Positions 10,701-19,452 of a DNA stretch of 64,000 bases are shown here, one piece after another. The notes under the pieces were generated by a model. It saw nothing but the letters and a program-made list of their open reading frames with translations. It searched no databases and had not been told where the DNA came from. Source of the stretch: Paraneptunicella aestuarii (GTDB taxonomy: Bacteria; Pseudomonadota; Gammaproteobacteria; Enterobacterales; Alteromonadaceae); the NCBI RefSeq assembly GCF_019900845.1, contig NZ_CP074570.1, positions 868,001 through 932,000 on the forward strand. The letters run 5' to 3'. Numbering within the stretch: position 1 is the stretch's first letter; every line of letters starts with the position of its first letter. Position numbers and translations under genes: made by a program.

Positions 10701-13700
10701 CCCAGACATTAAAGATTGTGCCGTCGTTGCGCAGGGGCAGGGTAGTCATAAAAGACTGATTGCCTTTTATGTGGCTAAAACCCAATCAGCCCAAGATGCA
10801 GGTTCAGATTTAAACTCATTACCCGGAGTGGAATTAAAAAGCTTCTTAGCGAAATCTTTGCCGGAGTATATGCTGCCAGCCGCGTTTGTGAACCTCGACG
10901 CTATTCCTCTGACCGCCAATGGCAAAGTTGATCGCGCGGCATTAGAGCGAAGAATGGTGACCTTGGAATCAGGGCAGGACTACCTCGCTCCGCGAAACCT
11001 GACAGAAGAAAAGCTGGTATCTATCTGGGCCGAAGTGCTGGGAATAGATGCTGAAAAGATCGGTGTTAACGATAACTTTTTTGAACTGGGTGGGCACTCG
11101 CTGTTGGCAACTCAGCTTAGATCCAGAGTTCGTGAACAATTTAATGTTGATTTGCCTTTAAAGGCTTTATTTGAACAGCCGTGTATTGCAGGTTTTGCAT
11201 TACTGGTGTCTCAGGCTGATCTGAGTGACATCCCGGCTATTACCGCTTCCCGTCGTACATTGGAAGATGGTACGCCTGTGAAATCGTTTCCGCTGAGTTA
11301 TGCGCAGGAGCGTTTATGGTTTATTGAGCAATTGGAACCTGGTAAAGCAGACTACAACATGCCTCAGGCCGTGACCATAAGTGGCAAACTCAATGTTGAA
11401 TACCTTGAGCAGGCTTTCAGGTTAATGATTTCACGTCACGAAAATTTGCGTTCTGTCTTCCGGAATGAGGAGGGGCGCGCTCGGTTGGTTATTCTTGAAC
11501 AGATGGATTTTAATATAGAGTCCAGAGATCTGAGCCAGCTCAATGATATTGCAAACCGTGAACAAATAGCGAAACAGCTTTGCCTGGAAGAAGCCGCAAA
11601 ACCCTTTGATTTGGCTAACGGCCCCCTTTTAAGGGTAAGGCTGCTGAAATTGGCAGAACAAGAGCATATTTTACTCCTGACTATGCATCATATTATCAGT
11701 GATGGCTGGTCTGCAGGGGTTATGATTAAAGAATTCAGCCTTATCATGGCTGCCTTGCAAAAAGGCGAGAAACCTGAGCTACCTGCCATGTCGATCCAAT
11801 ATGTGGATTACAGTATTTGGCAACGAGCCTTGTTGGAGCAAAGTGGTTCCGGAAATGTAACCAGGCTACAGCAACAACTGGACTACTGGCAGAAAAAACT
11901 AAAAGGTGTCCCTGAAAGCCTTGAACTTATTACGGATTATCCCAGACCCAGCACTCAGAATTTTGCTGGGGACAGGCATACATTCAGTCTGGATATTGGC
12001 TTAAGTCAGCAATTGCAATCCCTCTCCGAGCAGCACAGTTGCACATTGTTTATGACCTTGTTGACCGCCTTTAATGTATTGCTATATCGCTATACGGGTC
12101 AGGAAGATATTTGCATTGGTAGCCCGATTGCCAATCGCCATTACGGAGAAACAGAAGGGTTGATTGGCATGTTTGTCAATACGTTGGCCTTACGAAATCA
12201 GCTGGATACTGAATCCTCGTTTCAGTCTCTTCTAGAACAGGTTAAAACTACCTGCCTAGAGGCTTATGAGCATCAGGATACGCCGTTTGAAAAAGTGGTT
12301 GATGCGGTGCAGCCGGGACGTAACATGGCATTTAGCCCGCTATTTCAGGTTATGTTTGTATTGCAAAATACGCCGGAGGAAGCAACCGATCAGCCCATTC
12401 GTTTATATCCTCTGGAGCGCCACAGCAGTAAATTTGATCTGACACTTTCGTTTACTGAAACCTCCCAGGGGTTAGTCGGTACTATTGAATATCGCACGTC
12501 GCTTTACCAGGCTAACACTATTGCCCGAATAGCACGTCATTATGAATTGCTGTGTCGAGCTATCATTAGTTCGCCTGATACCAGTATTAGCCGGTTCGTA
12601 TTTATGGAAGAAGCCGAACAGAAAAGGCTTATAAGGAGCAATAACGAGACTCGGAGAGACTATCCAAACGATAAATGCATTCATGAGTTATTTATCCAAC
12701 AAGTTGCCAAAAATCCTGATAAAGCAGCCATTGTTTTTGAGAACCAGTCTCTGAGTTACCAGCAACTATATGACAAGAGTCGTATGCTGGCGTTATACCT
12801 GCAATCCAAAGGTGTTAGGCCCGATAGTCTGGTTGCTGTCTGCATGGACAGAACTCTGGATTTGTTGGTAGGAATGCTGGGAATTTTACAGGCTGGTGGC
12901 GCCTATGTGCCTTTAGATCCTTCATACCCTGACGACAGACTGGATTATATGCTGAAAGATAGTCAGGTAAGTATTGTCCTGACCCAGGAAAGCCTTAAGG
13001 ATAACCTGTGCGGTTTAGTGAAAGATGACGTTGAACTGGTTGCATTAGATCAGCAATGGTTAGAGATTGCCGAATGTGTTGCCAGGCTGGATGCTGGTGA
13101 TGTGGTCTTGCGAGAAGAAGTTAGACCTCATCATTTGGCTTATATGATTTATACATCCGGTTCTACCGGTCAACCCAAAGGTGTTATGGTCGAACATCAG
13201 GGGCTGGTTGCTTTATGTGCATGGCATGAAAATGCTTTTAAGGTTACACAGGACAGTAGAGCAACGCAGTTGGCCAATATCGCATTTGACGCCTCGGGAT
13301 TTGAAATCTGGCCTTATCTGACTAATTCAGCAACTGTTTTTATTGGCACCAATGATACTTATATTGATGCAACAAAATTAAACGCTTTTATTACCGAAAA
13401 TAAGATTAGCCATTGCTTTTTAGCCACACCTGTTGCGCAGTTACTCATGCAAAGCAATGAGGTTATTAATCCACACCTGGAATATCTGTTTATTGGCGGC
13501 GATAAGCTGTCACATTATCAGGAGCGGGATTATTCGTTTGCATTGGTGAATAATTATGGCCCTACTGAAACTACGATTGTAGCGACCTTCCATCGTATAG
13601 AAGGAGAATTCCCATCTCAGATTATTGGACGCCCCATATCCAATACACAGGTCTATATCCTTGATCAGCATAACAACCCTGTTCCTGTCGGTGTGCCCGG

Positions 13701-16700
13701 TGAATTGCATATTGCCGGTGATGGTGTTGCCAGAGGCTATTTTAACCGTCCAGAGTTGACTAAAGAGAAGTTCATTCCTAATCCATTTGTATCTGGTAGC
13801 AGAATGTATAAGTCGGGTGATCTGGCTCGCTGGTTGGATGATGGCACTATTGAATACTTGGGACGGATTGATACCCAGGTGAAAATCCGCGGTTTTCGGA
13901 TTGAAACTGGAGAGATTGAGGCGAAGTTGAATCAACACCCAGCCGTTAAAGATTGTGCTGTAGTGGTACAGGAGCGAGACGGCGACAAGCACCTGGTAGC
14001 GTACTATGTTGAGAGTGGTGTTGCGGTTGATGACGCGCAAGTTGAACTTAACGATTCAATATTAACCTCATTTTTGCAGCAATCCTTACCTCAATATATG
14101 TTGCCATCGGCCTTTATATGTATAGAGGAAATTCCGTTAACCGCTAACGGCAAAGTAGACCGCCGAGATTTGCAACGCCGCCGGGTTAATCTCGAGTCAA
14201 ATAAGGCTTATTTAGCACCACGTAATGCAACAGAAGCGCAATTGGTTGATATCTGGGCAGAAGTGCTGAATGCTACAGCCAGCAAGATCGGTGTGAATGA
14301 TAACTTCTTTGAACTGGGTGGGCATTCCTTGCTGGCAACGCAACTGATATCCAGGATAAGGGCTCGGTTTGAAGTTGAACTACCTCTGAGGATTTTGTTT
14401 GAACAAGGCACCATCTCAAGCCTTGCGCCATTAATTGAACAGGCCGAATGCAACAAGATCCCACCCATCAAACCGGTTAATAGAACAAATCCTGATGGCA
14501 GTGCAATTGAGTCTTTCCCATTGAGCTATGCACAGGAAAGGATATGGTTCATTCAGCAACTTGAGCCTGGTAGTGCGGGTTATAATATTCCTGGCGTATT
14601 TATCGTTAGCGGTGAGATTGATATCCGCCTTCTGGAGCAAGCATTTAAGCTGATCATTGATCGCCATGAAAATTTACGTACAGTCTTTCCAGAAGAAGAG
14701 GGACAAGCCAGGCAAGTTATTCTGGATTCTATAGCCTTTAACCTTGAAATGATTGACTTGAGCGATATCCGGGATATCGAAGCTCAACATAAGAAGGCAC
14801 GGCAAGTCTGTCAAAGTGAAGTCGAGAGGCCATTTGATCTTGGTACTGGGCCTCTTATTCGAGGAAAAGTCGTTAAACTTTCAGATGTAGAACACATTCT
14901 TGTTCTGACAATGCACCATATTGTCGGTGATGGCTGGTCTGTGGGTGTAATGATCAAAGAGTTTGGGCAGATCATGGCACAGCTGCAACAACACCAACAT
15001 CCGAGTTTGCCCGCCTTGCCGGTTCAGTATCTGGATTATAGTGTCTGGCAAAGAAAGTGGCTGGATGAAGACGGGGTGCTTAAGAAACAACTTTCCTACT
15101 GGCAACAAAAATTGAACGGTGTACCAGAGAGTCTTAACTTCCCGACAGATTATTCTCGTCCAGCTGTTCAGGATTTTGTGGGAGCTCGATATACATTCCG
15201 TATGGAGCCTGAGTTATCAGAGCGATTAAAAGCATTGTCAGAAGCACAGGGATGTTCACTGTTTATGACTATGCTGGCAGCTTTTAACACCTTGCTTTAT
15301 TTGTATACGGGGCAGGATGATATTTGCCTTGGTAGTCCAATTGCAAATAGGCAATATGGCGAAATTGAAGGACTTATTGGTATGTTTGCAAACACCTTGG
15401 CGTTACGCAATCAGGTGGAGGCAGAGGCACCATTTACGTCATTACTGACCCAAGTAAAAACAACCTGTCTGGAAGCCTACGAGAATCAGGATACCCCGTT
15501 TGAAAAGGTAGTGGATTTGGTGCAACCAGTGCGAAATATGGCTCTTACGCCATTGTTCCAGATCATGTTTGTGCTACAAAAACCGCTGGCAGACGATACT
15601 CAACAGAATATTCGCTCTTACCCATTGGATAGCAACATTAGTAAGTTTGATCTGGTAGCTTCATTTACCGATGCTCCAGATGGTTTGGTGGGGATTTTTG
15701 AATATCGAACTTCCCTCTACAAATTGCAAACCATGGAACGTTTAGGGCAGCACTTTAATGAGCTGTGTCAGGCCATTGTCGCTAATCCTGGCTGCAATAT
15801 TGCGGATCTGGTGTTTATTGGTGAGGCAGAAAAGCAGCAGGTACTACATAGTTTCAACGATACTCAGGCGGATTATCCGAAGAACAAATGTTTACATCAC
15901 TACTTTGCGGAACAAGCGATTAGCCATCCCGATAATTTAGCTGTGGTGTATCAGGATGAAACCTTAACTTATCAACAGTTGTACGAAAAAAGCCAGACTC
16001 TGGCATTGTATCTCCAGTCTAAGGGAGTAACCCCTGATACGCTGGTTGGCCTGTGTGTGGAAAGATCGCTGGAAATGATGGTAGGCATTTGGGGGATTCT
16101 ACAGGCTGGAGGAGCCTATGTACCTTTAGATCCTGATTACCCGGAAGACAGACTGGCTTACATGATTGAAGACAGTCAGGCGACCATTATTCTTACTCAG
16201 GATAAATTAACCGAAAAACTTAGGTCTCTGGTAGCGCAAAGCACCGAAATTGTGACGTTGGATCAGCAATGGTCAGAGATAAAAGCTTGTGTTAATGAGT
16301 TGGAATCTCAACAGATTGAATTGCAGCATGAGGTGAATTCTCGTCATTTGGCTTACGTCATATATACATCCGGTTCTACCGGAAAGCCAAAAGGTGTAAT
16401 GGTAGAACATCAGGGCGCTGTAAACCGCCTTGACTGGATGCAGCAAAAATACCAGATCGACCAGAACGACAGGGTTCTACAGAAAACCCCCTTCAGCTTT
16501 GATGTGTCGGTATGGGAGCTGGTGTGGCCGATGATGTACGGTAGTGCTCAGGTGATCGCAAAATCTGGAGGGCATAAGGACAATGACTACCTTGTTGGAC
16601 TGATCAACAAAGAACGGGTGACTACCCTTCATTTTGTCCCTTCAATGTTAAGAGTTATGTTGCAGAGTAAGGAATTCGGACAATGCCATTCGCTTAAGCA

Positions 16701-19395
16701 GGTTATTTGCAGCGGGGAAGCATTGGAGCCCGATTTGGTCAGGGAATATTACAAAATGACCAATACCCCTTTGTATAATCTTTATGGGCCAACTGAGGCC
16801 TCAATAGATGTCACCAGTTATGATTGCCTTAAGGGCGAAGAACTGGTTTCTGTACCAATTGGTCGACCGATTAATAATATTCAGCTCTATATTTTGGATA
16901 AAAACCTACAGCCAGTGCCTAAAGGTGTGCCCGGCGAGCTACATATTGCGGGTGATGGGTTAGCAAGGGGATATTTAAATAAAGCGGAATTAACGCAGGA
17001 AAAATTCATTAATAACCCATTCGCTTCTCAAAGTGGTGGGAGCGCTCGAATGTATAAAACAGGCGACTTGGCTCGCTGGATGGACGATGGAAATATTGAC
17101 TATCTGGGGCGTATTGATGATCAGGTGAAATTGCGCGGTTTCAGGATTGAACTGGGAGAAATCCAGTCGCAATTATTGCAATTGGACGAGTTAAGCGACG
17201 CCAAGATATTGCTTAAAGAAGAAGGTGAGCGTAAAGAACTGGTTGCTTACATTGTACCCAACATGCATAAAGAGCCGATCATATGGAAACTCCTGCAAAT
17301 GCAGAGTCAAGGCGAGAACATGAAAGATGTGCATCGCCTCCCCAAAGGTTTGCCAATTTTCTGTATTAACCCTCAAGAGGCTGATTTTACCTATGAGGAG
17401 ATATTTGAAGATGAATGTTATTTACAGTACGGCATCACCCTGAAAGACGGTGATTGTGTACTGGATGTGGGGGCAAATATCGGTGTATTTTCCATGTTTG
17501 TTAACGCTGTTATATCCGATGCCAGAATTTTTGCGTTTGAGCCTTTACCGCCAATATATGACGCTCTTCGACGCAATGGGATGCTTTATGGCGACAATAT
17601 TCAAACCTTTAATTATGGTATTTCCTCAGAGTCAGGGGAAATGACCTTTAGCTATTATCCTCACGCGTCAATTCTCTCTGGTGGCTATGCCAGTAAAGAA
17701 GAAGAGAAAAATACGGTCAGGAGCTATATCGAGAATACTGAGGCCAGCCTGTCAGAAAAAGAATTGGAAGAGCTTCTGGAAATTCGTCTTGAAACAGAGG
17801 AGTTCAGCTGCCGCCTGAAAACAATATCTGAGGTCATTGAGGAAAACGGCATAGAATCTATTGATTTGCTTAAGGTGGATGTTGAAAAGAGTGAGGCTGA
17901 AATTCTGAAAGGGATTCGGGATGAACATTGGGGAAGAATACGTCAACTGGTATTAGAAGTTCATGATACTGAAGGCCGACTACAATGGGTTGAAAATCTC
18001 TTGCAGAGCAAAGGCTATACCTATGTCTCGGAACAGATTGATATTCTTGCCGGAACTAACCTATATCAGATTTATGCTCGATTGGACAATAAAGCCAATG
18101 ATCAGCTTATTAGCTCCGAGCATCCATCGCTTCAGCAATTAACTCAGAACAGCACTTTCCTGGATGTTAATGAATTCATCCATTATCTGCAGGAAAAACT
18201 TCGGGCTACTTTACCGGAGTTTATGGTTCCAGCCAGATTTTTAGCGCTTGATAAACTGCCTCTGACGCCAAATGGTAAGGTAGACAGACGAGCATTAAAA
18301 AATATGGATGTTGGCGTTGCTTCCAGTCGTGATTATCTTGCTCCTCGCAATGAGATGGAAAAGCAGCTAATTGCTATTTGGGCTGATGTTTTGGAACTTG
18401 AACCGGAAACCATTGGGATTAACGACAGTTTCTTTGAACTGGGTGGGCATTCCCTGATGGCTGTAAAATTAATAGCGAAAATAAACAAGCAGTTTAATCA
18501 ATCACTCGCTCTGACTACCCTTTTCACCGCTACCAGTGTAGCGGCAATAGCAGAAGTTATCGGCGGCAATAAAGACAGCGATACAGGGGTTTTAGTATCT
18601 ATTAAGGCAACAGGAAGTGGTTCGCCAATGTTCGCGGTGCCGGGAGCCGGGGGAAATGTATTGCCTTTCCAAGCTCTTGCACGGGGAGTGGAACAGCCAC
18701 TTTATGGTTTACAGGCCATTGGACTTGATGGCATCGAACCGCCGCTAAACAGCGTTGAAGAGACTGCTGAGATCAATATTAAGGCTATGAAGTCTATACA
18801 GCCCGAAGGACCATACACTCTAATAGGTCATTCCTATGGCGGAGCCGTGGCCTTTGAAATGAGTAAAAAGTTATTGCAACAGGGTGACGAGATAGCTTCA
18901 TTAACCTTGTTGGATTCTTTTGCTCCATCTCTGATTCAGCAACTTATTACACCTGATGAAACGGCAATGTTGACTGAGGCTTTAACTAGTTTGATGAATC
19001 TTTATGGTGTGCATTTAGGTGAAGCTGACTTTAAAGCTTTGTGTATTGCCTGCAAAAATGGCGTTGATGAAGACATTGCTGTTCTGTTTGAAAGTCAAGG
19101 TATCGAAATGGCACCAGAACAATTCCTGGCTTATTTCAATGTGTATAAGGCAAATCAGCATTGTTACCATACCTATAAGCCATCGAAACTTGGTCATGAG
19201 ATTGATGTGACTTTATATCGAGCCCGTAATAGTCATCGGGAACAAATGCTTATTATGGATGATTATGGATGGAATGAATTGCTGCAAAGTCCGATTAAAA
19301 TTCATGATGTGGAAGCCGATCATTTTACCTTGTTGGATGAGGAGCATATCCAACAGATTATTAATCGTCTTTATGGACTATCTGTCTTTGAATAG
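7765..19395 (+). CDS. Nonribosomal peptide synthetase, terminal subunit (dock-C-A-T-C-A-T-C-A[FkbM]-T-TE)
   Basis: 3876 aa terminal peptide synthetase. Residues 1-55 look like a TubC-type N-terminal docking domain. Then C1 (HHIASDG about 212), A1 (YTSGSTGKPKG about 706), T1 (GGHS about 1109), C2 (HHIISDG about 1309), A2 (about 1795), T2 (about 2186), C3 (HHIVGDG about 2385), A3 (about 2868), T3 (about 3559) and a thioesterase (GHSYGG about 3689, late ADHF histidine about 3852). Hand-read codes: A1 DLTKIANIS, nearly the same as A1 of the upstream subunit; A2 DAFFFGNIV, hydrophobic and loosely leucine-like; A3 DVWHISLID, a clear match to the known serine code DVWHLSLID. A3 is interrupted between motifs A8 and A9 by a methyltransferase of about 280 residues (about 3163-3442; SAM motif DVGANIG, hallmark LLKVDVEKSE) of the FkbM family. 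No epimerisation domains here. Translationally coupled to the preceding gene. Confidence 0.97.
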   Translation: MTAFALITELHSKGIELWQENGELKLKAPKGVLTEELKQKLISNKSEIVAFLQEVAAADKLPPVRPMNKDGAGASGQQPLSFSQQRLWFIDALQGGTPEYNIPKVFEVKGQPNLIMLTDVFNTIIERHAILRTVYINEGNETFQHARNMSDISFAIKVQDLSHLTGEALQAQVNALIELDISTPFNLAEDLMLRVSYVKMTASSGVMIFNMHHIASDGWSMEVLVKEFVRLYAAYSQGQVNPLPELAIQYADYAHWQRDYLEGEVLESQLGYWEKQLNGLPAVHSLPLDYTRPNTKQYKGAVVLGQLSASIAKSLLSVAKAHELTPFMLLHGALALLLSRHSNTSDIVIGTPVANRLQAELESLIGCFINTLVLRVDTSHSTLSEYFAHIRQVHLDAQSNQNVPFEQLVERLNVPRSTAHSPLIQIMITTNTDYRVSDTSGDAAFTLADVGIQAYQTDFIREKFDLSVKMSLSEQGGGLNWSYDVSLFSAEHIMQLNAHLCRLLEGIGQALDTRSQALHALPMLSTEEIQYLVHDLNNTGNDYPKDKGIHELFIEQVAANPNKTAVVYEGENLTYQQLYEKSTALALYLQSLGVKPDFLVGLCVERSLDMMVGILGILQAGGAYVPLDPDSPDDRLSHMAQDSQCAIILTQQKLKGKLFDIVTSDTHIITLDEQWSEIKACAADLNRKGVQLEQEVTPKHLAYVIYTSGSTGKPKGVMIEHGMIVEYSYSLYSKMDLQSCDTFALISTISADLGNTNLYIPVIFGKTIHLISNECVNEPGELRAYMNAHPIDFMKITPSHFEMFKTSDTEIVAPNKILIFAGEPLPGKIVETVNLLCPDCKVFNNYGPTETTISKLSTTELISTELSRIHLGKPLGNTQVYILDPFNNPVPVGVPGELHIAGAGVARGYLNRPELTKERFVPNPFAEQHGGGDRMYKTGDLVRWLDDGNIEYLGRADTQINIRGFRVETGEIESQLDQHPDIKDCAVVAQGQGSHKRLIAFYVAKTQSAQDAGSDLNSLPGVELKSFLAKSLPEYMLPAAFVNLDAIPLTANGKVDRAALERRMVTLESGQDYLAPRNLTEEKLVSIWAEVLGIDAEKIGVNDNFFELGGHSLLATQLRSRVREQFNVDLPLKALFEQPCIAGFALLVSQADLSDIPAITASRRTLEDGTPVKSFPLSYAQERLWFIEQLEPGKADYNMPQAVTISGKLNVEYLEQAFRLMISRHENLRSVFRNEEGRARLVILEQMDFNIESRDLSQLNDIANREQIAKQLCLEEAAKPFDLANGPLLRVRLLKLAEQEHILLLTMHHIISDGWSAGVMIKEFSLIMAALQKGEKPELPAMSIQYVDYSIWQRALLEQSGSGNVTRLQQQLDYWQKKLKGVPESLELITDYPRPSTQNFAGDRHTFSLDIGLSQQLQSLSEQHSCTLFMTLLTAFNVLLYRYTGQEDICIGSPIANRHYGETEGLIGMFVNTLALRNQLDTESSFQSLLEQVKTTCLEAYEHQDTPFEKVVDAVQPGRNMAFSPLFQVMFVLQNTPEEATDQPIRLYPLERHSSKFDLTLSFTETSQGLVGTIEYRTSLYQANTIARIARHYELLCRAIISSPDTSISRFVFMEEAEQKRLIRSNNETRRDYPNDKCIHELFIQQVAKNPDKAAIVFENQSLSYQQLYDKSRMLALYLQSKGVRPDSLVAVCMDRTLDLLVGMLGILQAGGAYVPLDPSYPDDRLDYMLKDSQVSIVLTQESLKDNLCGLVKDDVELVALDQQWLEIAECVARLDAGDVVLREEVRPHHLAYMIYTSGSTGQPKGVMVEHQGLVALCAWHENAFKVTQDSRATQLANIAFDASGFEIWPYLTNSATVFIGTNDTYIDATKLNAFITENKISHCFLATPVAQLLMQSNEVINPHLEYLFIGGDKLSHYQERDYSFALVNNYGPTETTIVATFHRIEGEFPSQIIGRPISNTQVYILDQHNNPVPVGVPGELHIAGDGVARGYFNRPELTKEKFIPNPFVSGSRMYKSGDLARWLDDGTIEYLGRIDTQVKIRGFRIETGEIEAKLNQHPAVKDCAVVVQERDGDKHLVAYYVESGVAVDDAQVELNDSILTSFLQQSLPQYMLPSAFICIEEIPLTANGKVDRRDLQRRRVNLESNKAYLAPRNATEAQLVDIWAEVLNATASKIGVNDNFFELGGHSLLATQLISRIRARFEVELPLRILFEQGTISSLAPLIEQAECNKIPPIKPVNRTNPDGSAIESFPLSYAQERIWFIQQLEPGSAGYNIPGVFIVSGEIDIRLLEQAFKLIIDRHENLRTVFPEEEGQARQVILDSIAFNLEMIDLSDIRDIEAQHKKARQVCQSEVERPFDLGTGPLIRGKVVKLSDVEHILVLTMHHIVGDGWSVGVMIKEFGQIMAQLQQHQHPSLPALPVQYLDYSVWQRKWLDEDGVLKKQLSYWQQKLNGVPESLNFPTDYSRPAVQDFVGARYTFRMEPELSERLKALSEAQGCSLFMTMLAAFNTLLYLYTGQDDICLGSPIANRQYGEIEGLIGMFANTLALRNQVEAEAPFTSLLTQVKTTCLEAYENQDTPFEKVVDLVQPVRNMALTPLFQIMFVLQKPLADDTQQNIRSYPLDSNISKFDLVASFTDAPDGLVGIFEYRTSLYKLQTMERLGQHFNELCQAIVANPGCNIADLVFIGEAEKQQVLHSFNDTQADYPKNKCLHHYFAEQAISHPDNLAVVYQDETLTYQQLYEKSQTLALYLQSKGVTPDTLVGLCVERSLEMMVGIWGILQAGGAYVPLDPDYPEDRLAYMIEDSQATIILTQDKLTEKLRSLVAQSTEIVTLDQQWSEIKACVNELESQQIELQHEVNSRHLAYVIYTSGSTGKPKGVMVEHQGAVNRLDWMQQKYQIDQNDRVLQKTPFSFDVSVWELVWPMMYGSAQVIAKSGGHKDNDYLVGLINKERVTTLHFVPSMLRVMLQSKEFGQCHSLKQVICSGEALEPDLVREYYKMTNTPLYNLYGPTEASIDVTSYDCLKGEELVSVPIGRPINNIQLYILDKNLQPVPKGVPGELHIAGDGLARGYLNKAELTQEKFINNPFASQSGGSARMYKTGDLARWMDDGNIDYLGRIDDQVKLRGFRIELGEIQSQLLQLDELSDAKILLKEEGERKELVAYIVPNMHKEPIIWKLLQMQSQGENMKDVHRLPKGLPIFCINPQEADFTYEEIFEDECYLQYGITLKDGDCVLDVGANIGVFSMFVNAVISDARIFAFEPLPPIYDALRRNGMLYGDNIQTFNYGISSESGEMTFSYYPHASILSGGYASKEEEKNTVRSYIENTEASLSEKELEELLEIRLETEEFSCRLKTISEVIEENGIESIDLLKVDVEKSEAEILKGIRDEHWGRIRQLVLEVHDTEGRLQWVENLLQSKGYTYVSEQIDILAGTNLYQIYARLDNKANDQLISSEHPSLQQLTQNSTFLDVNEFIHYLQEKLRATLPEFMVPARFLALDKLPLTPNGKVDRRALKNMDVGVASSRDYLAPRNEMEKQLIAIWADVLELEPETIGINDSFFELGGHSLMAVKLIAKINKQFNQSLALTTLFTATSVAAIAEVIGGNKDSDTGVLVSIKATGSGSPMFAVPGAGGNVLPFQALARGVEQPLYGLQAIGLDGIEPPLNSVEETAEINIKAMKSIQPEGPYTLIGHSYGGAVAFEMSKKLLQQGDEIASLTLLDSFAPSLIQQLITPDETAMLTEALTSLMNLYGVHLGEADFKALCIACKNGVDEDIAVLFESQGIEMAPEQFLAYFNVYKANQHCYHTYKPSKLGHEIDVTLYRARNSHREQMLIMDDYGWNELLQSPIKIHDVEADHFTLLDEEHIQQIINRLYGLSVFE
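9189..9198 (+). repeat. Homopolymeric G10 tract inside NRPS coding sequence
   Basis: Ten consecutive G residues encode Q-G-G-G in the first condensation domain of the second synthetase (about residue 475). Any slip other than a multiple of three bases would frameshift a 3876-residue protein in its first eighth. I saw no other G or C run of this length in the window. Confidence 0.9.
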
Positions 19396-19452
19396 TCGGT
19401 AGGTCTTAAAGAGGTGTTATGGGTATGAAAGTGATTATTTTATGGGGCTAAG

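Noticed and set aside
13510..14040. A 176-codon open frame on the minus strand
   Set aside because: It lies wholly inside a conserved adenylation domain on the plus strand and has no recognisable protein features; it is a shadow frame.
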